Of a DNA stretch of 14,185 nucleotides, positions 6,126 to 14,185 are shown in pieces. The notes beneath the pieces were generated by a model. That model made no database searches. It saw only the letters and a program-made list of their open reading frames with translations, and was not told the origin of the DNA. Source of the DNA: Clostridiales bacterium (GTDB taxonomy: Bacteria; Bacillota; Clostridia; Peptostreptococcales; Anaerovoracaceae). A program made the translations under genes and the position numbers. The first letter of the stretch is position 1, and every line of letters begins with the position of its first letter. The DNA lies in NCBI GenBank assembly GCA_012511395.1, contig JAAZGD010000017.1, positions 1 through 14,185 on the forward strand. Direction: 5' to 3'.

Positions 6126-7178
6126 ATGTTTCTGGATGAAAGAAAACTGCAAATATTACAGGCCATAATAGGTGATTTTATCAGCTCGGCAGAACCGGTG
6201 GGTTCAAGGACTTTGTCTAAGAAGTATGATATGGGCATAAGCCCTGCAACTATCAGAAATGAGATGAGCGACCTTGAGGCCATGGGTTTTCTTACCCATG
6301 TCCACACATCCTCAGGCAGGATTCCCTCTAACAAAGCTTACAGGTATTATGTGGATGCCCTTATGGAAAGCTCTGAGCTTTCACCTGATATAAAGGCAAC
6401 TATTTTAAAAAAGCTGACAGTGGACACTTTGGAGCTTGAGGACGTTGTAAAAAGAGCAGCTTCTTTACTGTCTGAGATAACAAACCTTACATCCTTTGCT
6501 CTTACGCCAAGGACAGGTGAAGATATCCTGAAATACGTGAAGCTTTTGCCTCTTGAGGAAGACTCTGTAGTTCTTATGATCGTATCGGAAAGCGGGAAGG
6601 TTTCCAATATGACTATTAGATTAAAGGAAGTTTCAAATGAGGAACACCTGGATCTTTTAAGCAAGGTCCTCACGTATAACTACAGGGGAAAATCCATTAG
6701 CCAGGCGCTGACATCAGATATTGAGAAGGAGATTCAGCTTGAGACAAAGGCCCTGGGAAAGCTTACTGATAATATAATGCCCGGCTTTATGAGAACCCTG
6801 GCAGAAATGTTGAATGTACAGTTTTTCCTGGAAGGTTTGACCAACATATTTGATACTCCTGAATATGCAGATATGTATAAAGCAAAAGCCTTTTTGGAAA
6901 TGCTTAACAGAAAGGACGAGTTCTTAACCAGGATAATTGAGAAGGACCAGGGAATCACCATAACCATAGGTGATGAAAATCGTGATGAGCTTTTGAACAA
7001 CTGCAGCCTTATTACAGCCACCTACCATATTGACGGAAAGTTTATGGGAAGACTGGGGGTAATAGGGCCCACAAGGATGAAGTACGATGAGGTGACCTCA
7101 GTAATAAAGTACTTGACAGACAATATTGAAAACACCTTTAAAATGAAGGAAGGGAACAGGGAAAATGACCAAGAGTAA
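6126..7178 (+). CDS. hrcA: Heat-inducible transcription repressor HrcA
   Basis: Represses class I heat-shock genes by binding CIRCE; GroEL/ES keeps it active, so unfolded protein that occupies GroE derepresses the operon. The 350-residue length is typical. The N-terminal winged-helix domain is clear: LDERKLQILQAIIGDFI, then EPVGSRTLSKKYDMGISPAT, then the recognition region TIRNEMSDLEAMGFLTHVHTSSGRIPS. A GAF-like central domain and the C-terminal HrcA signature GRLGVIGPTRMKYDEV follow. AAGGAG (6115-6120) precedes the ATG by 5 bases. The operator in front of the gene shows autoregulation. The 3' end overlaps grpE by 14 bases. Confidence 0.97.
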   Translation: MFLDERKLQILQAIIGDFISSAEPVGSRTLSKKYDMGISPATIRNEMSDLEAMGFLTHVHTSSGRIPSNKAYRYYVDALMESSELSPDIKATILKKLTVDTLELEDVVKRAASLLSEITNLTSFALTPRTGEDILKYVKLLPLEEDSVVLMIVSESGKVSNMTIRLKEVSNEEHLDLLSKVLTYNYRGKSISQALTSDIEKEIQLETKALGKLTDNIMPGFMRTLAEMLNVQFFLEGLTNIFDTPEYADMYKAKAFLEMLNRKDEFLTRIIEKDQGITITIGDENRDELLNNCSLITATYHIDGKFMGRLGVIGPTRMKYDEVTSVIKYLTDNIENTFKMKEGNRENDQE

Positions 7179-7689
7179 GAAAGAACAGGAAGAAGTTTTA
7201 CAGGATGAACTCAAGGAAGAAGAAGTAGTAGAAGAAGAAATAAAGGAACCTTGTGAGGACAAGGAGGAACCGCCAAAGGAAGACTGGGAAAACAAATACT
7301 TAAGGCTGGCCGCAGACTTTATGAACTACAAAAAGAGATCGGAAAAGGAAAGACAGGACACACATGTTTATGCCAACGAAAGGCTGCTCTCTTCCCTTCT
7401 GGAGGTTCTTGACAGCTTTGACAGAGCTATTTCCCAAGGCCAGGATGAAGAGGATCCTACCTTAAAGGGGATGGTGCTCATTAAGAAGCAGCTTTGGACA
7501 GCTTTAAACAATGCGGGCCTTGAGGAGATTCAGTCCCTTGGCACATATTTTGACCCTGAGTTTCATGACGCTTTTATGTTGGATGATACTGCTCAGATGG
7601 AAAGCGGAAGAATAACGGAAGTCTATGAGAAGGGCTATATATTCCACAAAAAGGTATTGCGCCACGCAAAAGTAAAAGTGGCAGAATAA
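7165..7689 (+). CDS. grpE: GrpE, nucleotide exchange factor for DnaK
   Basis: Cochaperone that speeds ADP release from DnaK, and acts as a thermosensor in many bacteria. 174 residues. The first 45 or so residues are a strongly acidic, Glu/Lys-rich disordered arm, followed by the long dimerising helix (WENKYLRLAADFMNYKKRSEKE and on), a second helix region with LLEVLDSFDRAI, and the C-terminal beta domain ending in GYIFHKKVLRHAKVKVAE, matching the family signature. The ATG at 7165 overlaps the last 14 bases of hrcA, with AGGGA (7158-7162) and AAGGAAGGG (7147-7155) upstream. Translation is probably coupled to hrcA. Confidence 0.96.
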   Translation: MTKSKKEQEEVLQDELKEEEVVEEEIKEPCEDKEEPPKEDWENKYLRLAADFMNYKKRSEKERQDTHVYANERLLSSLLEVLDSFDRAISQGQDEEDPTLKGMVLIKKQLWTALNNAGLEEIQSLGTYFDPEFHDAFMLDDTAQMESGRITEVYEKGYIFHKKVLRHAKVKVAE

Positions 7690-7731
7690 TTATAAATAAA
7701 GATTAGAGAAAGATAGAAAAGGAGAAACAAG

Positions 7732-9588
7732 ATGAGTAAAGTAATAGGAATTGACCTGGGAACAACAAACAGCTGTGTTGCTGTTCTTGAAGGAGGCGAG
7801 CCTGTTGTAGTGCCTAACGCAGAAGGAAACAGAACTACACCTTCCATAGTAGGCTTTGCAAAAAGCGGTGAAAGACTCGTTGGCGAAACTGCCAAAAGGC
7901 AGGCCATAACCAACCCTTCAAGAACTGTAATGTCAATTAAGAGAGAGATGGGTTCATCCCATACAGTGGAGATTGACGGAAAGACCTACACACCTCAAGA
8001 TATTTCAGCTATGATTCTTACGAAACTTAAGAACGATGCTGAAGCTTATCTTGGCGAGAAAGTTACAAGGGCGGTTATTACAGTACCTGCCTACTTTACA
8101 GACAGCCAGAAACAGGCCACCAAGGATGCAGGTAAAATTGCAGGCCTTGAAGTGGAAAGAATTATAAACGAGCCTACAGCTGCATCATTGGCTTATGGCT
8201 TGGATAAAGACACAGCCTCACATAAAATATTGGTATACGACCTGGGCGGTGGAACCTTTGACGTATCTGTTTTAGAGTTGGGAGAAGGTGTTTTTGAAGT
8301 ATTGGCAACAAACGGAAACAACAAACTGGGTGGGGATGACTTTGATGAAATTCTGGTGAACTTCATAGCAGATTCCTTTGCAAAGGAACATGGAGTTGAT
8401 TTAAGAAAAGACAAGATGGCTCACCAGAGATTGAAGGAAGCGGCAGAAAAAGCAAAGAAAGAGCTTTCCTCTGCACAGACCACAAATGTAAATCTGCCGT
8501 TTATTGCAGTAACTCCCGAAGGACCGTTAAACCTGGATGTAGAGATTACAAGACCTAAGTTTGAACAGCTTACAGCACAGCTTGTGGAAAAGACCATAGA
8601 GCCTTTGAAGAAGGCCATGGCTGATGCCGGCGTAACAAACAAGGATATTGATAAAGTAATCCTGGTTGGAGGCTCCACAAGAATTCCTGCCGTACAGGAA
8701 GCAGTTAACAAAATTACAGGAAAGGATCCTTTTAAAGGGATCAACCCTGATGAGTGTGTAGCTATAGGTGCTGCAATTCAGGCAGGCGTATTGACAGGTG
8801 AAGTTCATGACGTTCTGCTGCTTGATGTAACGCCTTTATCACTTTCAATTGAAACACTGGGCGGCGTTGCCACAAGACTGATTGAAAGAAACACTACCAT
8901 ACCAACAAAGAAGAGCCAGATCTTCTCCACAGCAGCTGACAATCAGCCTGCAGTAGATATTCACGTTATGCAAGGTGAAAGAGAGATGGCTTCAGGAAAT
9001 ATTACATTGGGAAGATTCCAGCTCACAGGCATTCCTCCTGCACCTCGTGGTATTCCCCAGATTGAGGTTACCTTTGATATAGACGCAAACGGCATAGTTA
9101 ACGTATCTGCAAAGGATATGGGAACAGGAAAAGAGCAAAGCATAACCATCACTTCCTCAAATAAGCTTTCAGACGATGAAGTAAAAGCTAAGATAAAGGA
9201 AGCAGAAGAGTTTGCAGAGGATGACAAGAGAAGAAAAGAAGAGGTAGAAATAAGAAATAAAGCGGAAACTCTGGTTTATGAAACAGAAAAATCCATGAAG
9301 GAACTGGAAGACACAATGTCTGAGGAGGACAAAACAAGAATCAACGGCACAAAGGATGAATTGAAAAATGCCCTTGAGGATGGTACAATCGACCAGATTA
9401 AAGATCTGACAGACAAACTTACAGAGGAGTTTCATGTAATATCAAGTAAGCTCTATGAGAAGGCTCAAGGTCAGGAGGCCCCAAGTGAAGAAGGACCATC
9501 CATGGGACAGGAAACTCCACAGGACGGACCTGAGGAAGTTGTAGATGCTGACTTTGAAGTAGTGGAAGAGGACGAAAATAAAGAATAA
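7732..9588 (+). CDS. dnaK: DnaK, Hsp70 chaperone
   Basis: ATP-dependent chaperone for folding and refolding, working with DnaJ and GrpE in the cytoplasm. 618 residues. The nucleotide-binding domain holds all three Hsp70 signatures: IGIDLGTTNSCVAV (about 5-18), DLGGGTFDVSV (170-180) and LVGGSTRIPAVQEAV (from 311). The short path after MSIKREMG (around residue 70) lacks the roughly 24-residue insertion of Gram-negative DnaKs, as in other Firmicutes. The linker with LLLDVTPLSLSIET (around 364), the beta substrate-binding domain, the helical lid and an acidic tail DADFEVVEEDENKE follow. The ribosome-binding site AAAAGGAG (7717-7724) is 7 bases before the ATG. It lies 42 bases after grpE with no operator between them, so it relies on the hrcA promoter. 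Confidence 0.98.
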   Translation: MSKVIGIDLGTTNSCVAVLEGGEPVVVPNAEGNRTTPSIVGFAKSGERLVGETAKRQAITNPSRTVMSIKREMGSSHTVEIDGKTYTPQDISAMILTKLKNDAEAYLGEKVTRAVITVPAYFTDSQKQATKDAGKIAGLEVERIINEPTAASLAYGLDKDTASHKILVYDLGGGTFDVSVLELGEGVFEVLATNGNNKLGGDDFDEILVNFIADSFAKEHGVDLRKDKMAHQRLKEAAEKAKKELSSAQTTNVNLPFIAVTPEGPLNLDVEITRPKFEQLTAQLVEKTIEPLKKAMADAGVTNKDIDKVILVGGSTRIPAVQEAVNKITGKDPFKGINPDECVAIGAAIQAGVLTGEVHDVLLLDVTPLSLSIETLGGVATRLIERNTTIPTKKSQIFSTAADNQPAVDIHVMQGEREMASGNITLGRFQLTGIPPAPRGIPQIEVTFDIDANGIVNVSAKDMGTGKEQSITITSSNKLSDDEVKAKIKEAEEFAEDDKRRKEEVEIRNKAETLVYETEKSMKELEDTMSEEDKTRINGTKDELKNALEDGTIDQIKDLTDKLTEEFHVISSKLYEKAQGQEAPSEEGPSMGQETPQDGPEEVVDADFEVVEEDENKE

Positions 9589-9609
9589 TTGACAAGGAAG
9601 TAGAAGCTG

Positions 9610-10770
9610 ATGCAACAGAAAAAAGATCTGTATGAAGTTCTCGGCATTAAAAAGGGAGCAACAGAGGCTGAGATTAAGAGCGCCTTCAGAAAGCTTGCCG
9701 TTAAGTATCACCCTGATAAAAACAAGGGAGACAAAGCCGCTGAGGAAAAGTTTAAGGAAATAAACGATGCCTACAGCGTGCTTTCTGACCCTGATAAAAA
9801 GAAGAAGTACGACATGTTCGGCCATGCCGGAATTGACCCTAACTATAATGCGGGAGGAGCAGGGGGCTTCGGCGGTTTTGGCGGTGGCGCTTATCAGCAG
9901 GGCGGCTTTGAAGATATCTTTGATATATTCGGCGGCATGTTTGGCGGAGGCTCCACATCACAAAGAGCAAGAACAAGAAATGCTCCCATGAAGGGTAAGG
10001 ACCTTCAAAAAGGTTTGACCATAACTTTTGAGGAAGCAGCTTTTGGAACGAAGAAACAGATCAAGCTTACAAAGTATGTTGAATGTAAGGATTGTAAGGG
10101 TACAGGAGCAAGGAAAGGCACCACACCTTCCGCATGTCCCACATGCTCAGGCTCGGGAGAGGTGAGAAGCGTTCAGAGAACACCCTTTGGTCAGTTTGCC
10201 AGCGTAAGTCCATGTCCTGACTGTCACGGCACGGGAACTAAGATAACTGACCCATGTACCTTGTGTAACGGTACAGGCAGAGTCAAAAAGACTGTTACCA
10301 TTACAGTAGATATCCCGGCAGGGGTTGATAATGATTCAGTAATCTCTATAAGAGGTCAGGGGGAACCGGGCTATAACGGAGGCCCGGCAGGAAACTTTTA
10401 TGTAATAATAAACATAAAGCCTCATGAGATGTTTAAGAGAAGCGGCCTTGACCTTTACCTTGATATCCCCGTAACTTTTGAGCAGGCAGCTCTTGGCGCT
10501 GACATCGTAGTACCTACTTTAAAGGAAAAGGTTACATATAAAGTGCCGGCAGGCACTCAGCATGGAACCACCTTCAGATTAAAGGGCAAAGGTATTCAGT
10601 CTCAAAAAGCGGGCACGGGAGACTTGTACGTCAAGGTATTTTTGGAGGTTCCCACAAAGCTTAACCAGGAACAGAGGAAAGCAATTGCCGATATGGGCAA
10701 AGCCGTAGGGCCTGAAAGCTACACCAAGGGGACAGGGTTCAGAGACTACATAAAAAGAATGTTCAAATAA
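9610..10770 (+). CDS. dnaJ: DnaJ, Hsp40 cochaperone
   Basis: Delivers clients to DnaK and stimulates its ATPase. 386 residues, a full class I (type A) DnaJ. The J domain covers about 5-70 with the HPD tripeptide at 34-36. A Gly/Phe-rich linker follows (about 75-115). Next is the zinc-binding domain with four CxxCxGxG repeats: Cys159/162, Cys176/179, Cys202/205 and Cys216/219. The C-terminal client-binding domains come last. AAGGAAG (9594-9600) is 9 bases before the ATG. It is 21 bases after dnaK and is the last gene before the operon's terminator. Confidence 0.97.
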   Translation: MQQKKDLYEVLGIKKGATEAEIKSAFRKLAVKYHPDKNKGDKAAEEKFKEINDAYSVLSDPDKKKKYDMFGHAGIDPNYNAGGAGGFGGFGGGAYQQGGFEDIFDIFGGMFGGGSTSQRARTRNAPMKGKDLQKGLTITFEEAAFGTKKQIKLTKYVECKDCKGTGARKGTTPSACPTCSGSGEVRSVQRTPFGQFASVSPCPDCHGTGTKITDPCTLCNGTGRVKKTVTITVDIPAGVDNDSVISIRGQGEPGYNGGPAGNFYVIINIKPHEMFKRSGLDLYLDIPVTFEQAALGADIVVPTLKEKVTYKVPAGTQHGTTFRLKGKGIQSQKAGTGDLYVKVFLEVPTKLNQEQRKAIADMGKAVGPESYTKGTGFRDYIKRMFK

Positions 10771-10775
10771 TCTTA

Positions 10776-10805
10776 AAAGCCCTGCCTATACAAAGGCAGG
10801 GTTTT
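10776..10805 (+). terminator. Intrinsic terminator after dnaJ
   Basis: Hairpin with left arm AAAGCCCTGCC (10776-10786), 8-base loop (10787-10794) and right arm GGCAGGGTTTT (10795-10805), including one G-T wobble. The run of four T's is broken by G at 10806, so it may end only part of the transcripts. It begins 5 bases after the dnaJ stop. Downstream prmA lacks a convincing promoter of its own, so some readthrough is likely. Confidence 0.8.
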
Positions 10806-10842
10806 GTTATATCATATTTTTCGGGGACGAGAGGAAAAGCTT

Positions 10843-11808
10843 ATGGAATTGATTAAGGTTACAATCTATACCACAAGACCGGGGACGGAAGCCGTAACGG
10901 CAAGTCTGTTTCAGCTTTCCATTTATGAAACGGAAATAGAGGACCCCTTTGACCTTGAAACCATTAGAAATTATAAGGATGGGCCGATCTTTGATTATTT
11001 GGATGTTGACCTTCTAAAAAAAGATGATGAAGAAGTAAAAGTATATGTTTACTTTAAAAATGATGATGAGGGGAGAAGGAAGGTTCAGGAAGTAAAGCTT
11101 CATATGATGAGTTTAAAGTCTAAAGAGATGGAAGGCTGTTTTGACTTCAAAGTAGATTTAGGAAGGCTCTACGTAAAGGATGAAATCATCAGAAGCGAGG
11201 ACTATGAGAACAACTGGAAAAAGAATTTTCATCCTGTTAGGATAATTGAAAATCTTGTAGTAAAGCCCACATGGGAGGACTATGAGGAAAAAGACGGTGA
11301 ATTGGTGATGGAAATAGATCCGGAAATGGCCTTTGGCACCGGAAGTCATGAAACAACTCGTCTAAGCATGAAACTGTTAAGCGATGTTGATATAAAGGAT
11401 AAAACAGTTTTAGACATAGGTACAGGCTCCGGGATTCTTTCCATAGGGGCGGCACTTTTAGGTGCAAAAAAGGTATATGGTATAGATATAGATGAAGAAG
11501 TGGTAAGGGTGGCAAGAGGAAATGCAGAGCTTAACAATCTTTCTCATATTATTGAAATTAGCAGGAGAGACTTTAAAGAAGGATTTAATATTAAGGCGGA
11601 TATCATTGTGGCCAACCTAATGGCAGATCTTGTTGTAGATCTTTGTAAAATCATAAAAGATCAGGGCGAGGATGAACCTCCGGTAATCTTAAGCGGGATT
11701 ATCAAGGAGAAAGAAAAAGAAGTAAAAGACGCATTAACAAATATGGGATACAGTATTTTGAAAACAGAAAGAGAAGGGGAATGGACAGCCCTTATAGTAA
11801 AGCCATGA
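10843..11808 (+). CDS. prmA: Ribosomal protein L11 methyltransferase
   Basis: SAM-dependent trimethylation of ribosomal protein L11. 321 residues: an N-terminal L11-recognition domain, a linker, and a Rossmann-fold methyltransferase domain. The SAM motif I VLDIGTGSGILSIG begins at residue 189, preceded by the conserved EIDPEMAFGTGSHETT segment and followed by the motif with GIDIDEEVV and the post-II NLMADLVVDL (the usual NxxA strand end). ATG at 10843 is chosen because AGAGG (10830-10834) lies before it and the N-terminus MELIKVTIYTT fits homologues. The longer frame opening at a TTG (10804) starts inside the terminator. It lies 72 bases after dnaJ, and its stop overlaps the rsmE ATG by ATGA. 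Confidence 0.95.
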   Translation: MELIKVTIYTTRPGTEAVTASLFQLSIYETEIEDPFDLETIRNYKDGPIFDYLDVDLLKKDDEEVKVYVYFKNDDEGRRKVQEVKLHMMSLKSKEMEGCFDFKVDLGRLYVKDEIIRSEDYENNWKKNFHPVRIIENLVVKPTWEDYEEKDGELVMEIDPEMAFGTGSHETTRLSMKLLSDVDIKDKTVLDIGTGSGILSIGAALLGAKKVYGIDIDEEVVRVARGNAELNNLSHIIEISRRDFKEGFNIKADIIVANLMADLVVDLCKIIKDQGEDEPPVILSGIIKEKEKEVKDALTNMGYSILKTEREGEWTALIVKP

Positions 11809-12539
11809 ACAGATTCTTTGCAGCGAAAAGCAATATTAAGGACAACACAATAATAATCACAGACAAAGAAGATATTTACCATATTAAAAAGGTGCTGAGG
11901 CTTCAAGCGGATGACAGAATAATAGTCAGCGACCAGATCCAATATGAGTATGTCTGCAGGATTAAGGAAATGGGTCCCGAATTACTTTTGGAGATTCTTG
12001 AACAGAATGAGTTTCTTCGGGAACCTCATATCAGAGTTACTTTATTCCAGGGAATCCCAAAACAGCAGAAGATGGAGTTCGTTGTCCAAAAGTGTACGGA
12101 GCTTGGCCTTGATACTTTAGTTCCTGTTTTTATGGAAAGGACTGTTGTAAAGGACAAGGGCGACTACTGGAAAAAAGTTGTGAGATACCAGCAGATTGCT
12201 GAGGAAGCTGCGAAGCAAAGCCAAAGGGGAGTTATGCCGGAAGTGAGACAGGCTACCACATTTATGGATATGGTAGAAAGGCTTTCCGGCTTTCAGCTTG
12301 TGCTTTTCCCTTATGAAGAGGAAGAGGAAACAACCATAAAGGAAGTTTTACAAGGTATAGAGGAAGGGATTAAAAGAATAGCAATTATTATAGGGCCGGA
12401 AGGCGGATTCTCAAAGGAAGAGGCGGAGATGATAATTGGACAAGGTGGAATACCTTTATCTTTAGGTAAAACAATCCTTAGAACTGAAACTGCGGGAATG
12501 GCAGCTCTTGCCATGACAATGTATGAATTGGAGTTGTAA
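11805..12539 (+). CDS. rsmE: 16S rRNA m3U1498 methyltransferase
   Basis: SAM-dependent methyltransferase of the SPOUT (knotted) class; RsmE makes m3U1498 in 16S rRNA of assembled 30S subunits. 244 residues, the family's usual length. Key segments: the N-terminal MNRFFAAKSN, LFQGIPKQQKMEFVVQKCTELG, the AEEAAKQSQRG helix, GPEGGF (197-202) and LRTETAGMAAL (from 225), the last two forming the knotted SAM site. An in-frame ATG lies earlier at 11781, but homologues begin at the MxRFF type start. The ATG at 11805 overlaps the prmA stop as ATGA with no strong ribosome-binding site, so translation is likely coupled. The 3' end overlaps mtaB by one base. Confidence 0.94.
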   Translation: MNRFFAAKSNIKDNTIIITDKEDIYHIKKVLRLQADDRIIVSDQIQYEYVCRIKEMGPELLLEILEQNEFLREPHIRVTLFQGIPKQQKMEFVVQKCTELGLDTLVPVFMERTVVKDKGDYWKKVVRYQQIAEEAAKQSQRGVMPEVRQATTFMDMVERLSGFQLVLFPYEEEEETTIKEVLQGIEEGIKRIAIIIGPEGGFSKEEAEMIIGQGGIPLSLGKTILRTETAGMAALAMTMYELEL

Positions 12540-13843
12540 TGATGAAGGTTGCCTTTCACACCTTAGGGTGTAAAGTTAATCAATATGAGACCCAGGCCAT
12601 TCGTGAGGATTTTCTTAAGAATGGCTTTTTTGAAGTGGAAGAAAGTGAGTATGCCGATTGCTATGTGATAAATACATGTACGGTAACTCATCTTGCAGAC
12701 AGGAAAGCACGCCAACAGATCAGAAAATTTTTAAGGATAAATCCTGAAGCAGTAATTGTGGCAACAGGCTGCTATGCTCAAATGAGCCCTGATGAAATCT
12801 CAAAGATTGAGGGAGTTTCTCTAATAGCAGGAACCAATGAAAAAACGAAAATCCTAAGCCATGTACAGAAGCTTTTGGAGGAAAAGGAAGAGACACCAAT
12901 CCACCTTCATCTACCTTATGAAGAGCTGAAAGTCTACGAGGAGACGGGCAGAATAGTTTCCATGGAGGACAGAACCAGAGCATATATAAAGATTGAGGAA
13001 GGCTGTGACAGATTCTGCGCCTACTGTATAATCCCTTACGCAAGGGGAAGAGTGAGAAGCAGAAGTTCAGATGCCATAGTGGAAGAAGCTAAAAACCTTA
13101 TAGATAAAGGGTTTAAAGAGCTGGTGCTTACAGGTATAAACACAGCGCTTTATGGAAAAGAACAGGATTTTAAAGAAAAGACTACTCTGTTGGATCTTTT
13201 AAAGACAATCAGCAGTCTGAAAGGAGACTTCAGAATAAGGCTAAGCTCTTTAGAGCCCAATGTAGTTACAAAGGAAGATGTAACAAAGCTCTTAACCATT
13301 CCTAAAGTTTGTAATCACCTGCATTTTTCTTTACAATCGGGAAGCGACAAAGTTTTAAAGGAAATGAACAGGAACTACACCTTTTCAAGCTATCTTAATA
13401 TCATTAAATCCCTGCCTGAAAACGCAGGCATAACTACAGATATTATCGTTGGATTCCCCGGTGAAACAGAAGAAGACTTCAAAGACACCCTTAATGCTGT
13501 AAAGCTTATTGATTTCGTAAAGGTCCATGCTTTCCCCTACTCCGAAAGGCAGGGCACGAAAGCAGCTGCAAGACAAGACCAAATAGGCCCCGGAATCAAA
13601 AAAGAGAGGATGGAGCATCTTGAAAAGGAAAGCTCTCTTTCAAGAAACAGATTCTTCATGAAAAACTTAAATACAGTTAAAACAGTGCTTTTTGAAGAAA
13701 AGAATGAAGAAGGTCTCTATGAAGGGTATTCAGAGAACTACATAAGGGTGAAGGTCAAATCGGGAAAGGACCTGAAGAAAGATTTTTATAAGGTCAAGCT
13801 TAAGGAAATAGAAGCAGATTATATGACAGGTGAATTGCTTTAA
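12539..13843 (+). CDS. mtaB: tRNA (t6A37) methylthiotransferase MtaB
   Basis: Radical SAM enzyme that adds a methylthio group to t6A at position 37 of tRNAs reading ANN codons. 434 residues. The UPF0004 N-terminal domain carries the three cysteines for the auxiliary 4Fe-4S cluster: Cys11 (TLGCKVNQ), Cys47 (NTCTVTH) and Cys78 (ATGCYAQ). The radical SAM cluster motif CDRFCAYC has Cys156, Cys160 and Cys163, followed by IPYARGRVRSR. A TRAM domain fills roughly the last 60 residues. The LGCKVNQYE variant and overall length fit MtaB rather than MiaB or RimO. The first ATG overlaps the rsmE stop as TAATG, and a second ATG follows directly at 12542; GGAG (12530-12533) could serve either. Confidence 0.94.
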   Translation: MMKVAFHTLGCKVNQYETQAIREDFLKNGFFEVEESEYADCYVINTCTVTHLADRKARQQIRKFLRINPEAVIVATGCYAQMSPDEISKIEGVSLIAGTNEKTKILSHVQKLLEEKEETPIHLHLPYEELKVYEETGRIVSMEDRTRAYIKIEEGCDRFCAYCIIPYARGRVRSRSSDAIVEEAKNLIDKGFKELVLTGINTALYGKEQDFKEKTTLLDLLKTISSLKGDFRIRLSSLEPNVVTKEDVTKLLTIPKVCNHLHFSLQSGSDKVLKEMNRNYTFSSYLNIIKSLPENAGITTDIIVGFPGETEEDFKDTLNAVKLIDFVKVHAFPYSERQGTKAAARQDQIGPGIKKERMEHLEKESSLSRNRFFMKNLNTVKTVLFEEKNEEGLYEGYSENYIRVKVKSGKDLKKDFYKVKLKEIEADYMTGELL

Positions 13844-13863
13844 AAGTGCATATTTGATATGAT
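13835..13863 (+). promoter_or_regulatory. Candidate extended -10 promoter for the HIT-family gene
   Basis: -35 TTGCTT (13835-13840, three of six), 17-base spacer, -10 TATGAT (13858-13863, five of six) with a TGN extension directly before it. The -35 overlaps the end of mtaB. Transcription would start near 13870, about 27 bases before the next ATG. I see no terminator between mtaB and this site, so readthrough from mtaB is also likely. Confidence 0.5.
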
Positions 13864-13896
13864 TAAGAAACCACGCAAAGGGGAAAGGAGAAAGAT

Positions 13897-14185
13897 ATGT
13901 CGGATTGTATATTTTGTAAAATAGTAGATAAAGAGATACCTGCCGATATTGTCTATGAGGATGACAGGATTATGGCCTTTAAGGACCTGATTCCCCAGGC
14001 GCCTGTTCATGTACTTATAATAACAAAAAAGCATATCCCTTCTCTTAATGACCTGGAAAATGATGACCTTGAACTTAAGGGCTATCTTATGATGAAGGTA
14101 AAGGAAATTTCGGAGGTCCTTGGGCTTGATAACGGCTATCGCCTTGTAAACAATTACAAGGAAGACGGCATGCAGACAGTAGATC
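13897..14185 (+). CDS. HIT-family nucleotide hydrolase (HinT-like), 3' truncated by window edge
   Basis: The open frame from ATG at 13897 runs off the right edge, giving 96 complete codons. The protein begins MSDCIFCKIVDKEIPADIVYEDD, with the Cys4-x-x-Cys7 pair typical of HinT-like proteins, then AFKDLIPQAPVHVLII and TKKHIPSLNDL, GYRLVNNY and GMQTVD. This is the standard N-terminal two thirds of a HIT protein. The HxHxH catalytic triad usually comes just after the QTV segment and so lies just beyond the window; it cannot be confirmed here. HinT proteins hydrolyse purine nucleoside phosphoramidates. GGGAAAGGAG (13881-13890) is 6 bases before the ATG. The gene lies 53 bases after mtaB. Confidence 0.92.
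   Translation, partial: MSDCIFCKIVDKEIPADIVYEDDRIMAFKDLIPQAPVHVLIITKKHIPSLNDLENDDLELKGYLMMKVKEISEVLGLDNGYRLVNNYKEDGMQTVD

Noticed and set aside
9841..9955. Repeat-like GGC/GGA-rich tract
   Set aside because: This is the Gly/Phe-rich linker of DnaJ, a normal family feature, not a DNA repeat element.
9767..9991. Short plus-strand frame inside dnaJ
   Set aside because: It is an out-of-frame reading of the J-domain and Gly/Phe linker sequence of dnaJ.
10804..10842. Longer prmA starting at a TTG inside the post-dnaJ hairpin region
   Set aside because: The start codon sits in the terminator T-run and has no ribosome-binding site; ATG at 10843 has one and fits homologues.
11781..11804. Earlier in-frame ATG for rsmE
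   Set aside because: The G-rich stretch before it is too close to act well as a ribosome-binding site, and RsmE proteins start at the MNRFF-type segment.

Overview
This window looks like ordinary chromosomal housekeeping sequence from a Gram-positive anaerobe, most likely a member of the Clostridia. Three things point that way: the gene order rpsT / lepA-hemW / hrcA-grpE-dnaK-dnaJ-prmA-rsmE-mtaB is the classic Firmicutes arrangement; DnaK is of the Gram-positive type, without the insertion in the nucleotide-binding domain seen in Proteobacteria; and arginine is encoded mainly by AGA/AGG with A/T-rich codons throughout. Genus or species cannot be fixed from the sequence alone. I see no insertion sequences, phage genes, CRISPR arrays, tRNA or rRNA genes, and no clearly broken gene. 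Coding density is very high: the largest gaps are about 150 bases (between rpsT and lepA) and about 124 bases (between glpK and hrcA), and both hold recognisable regulatory signals.

Layout. The left edge (1-1044) has the C-terminal end of a YitT-type membrane protein followed closely by deoD, a purine nucleoside phosphorylase. A hairpin at 1059-1086 lies between deoD and the convergent rpsT gene (minus strand, ribosomal protein S20) and can end transcription from both sides. A divergent promoter region (about 1447-1519) then serves rpsT and lepA. Next comes a plus-strand run of lepA (ribosomal GTPase EF4), hemW (radical SAM haem chaperone) and glpK (glycerol kinase). A vegetative-type promoter and a perfect CIRCE operator (6084-6110) precede the heat-shock operon hrcA-grpE-dnaK-dnaJ. 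An intrinsic terminator follows dnaJ, and beyond it lie three tightly coupled modification genes: prmA (L11 methyltransferase), rsmE (16S rRNA methyltransferase) and mtaB (tRNA methylthiotransferase). The window ends inside a HIT-family gene that has its own candidate extended -10 promoter.

How the genes work together. HrcA represses its own operon through CIRCE, while DnaK, DnaJ and GrpE form the Hsp70 folding machine. The genes on either side mostly serve the ribosome and translation: S20, EF4, PrmA, RsmE and MtaB. The points that stand out are glpK sitting between hemW and hrcA, the absence of the usual regulatory histidine in that GlpK, a palindrome that overlaps the hrcA promoter and may double as the glpK terminator, and the absence of the sporulation genes gpr and spoIIP that often lie between rpsT and lepA. 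I found no convincing sign of an undescribed multi-gene system.
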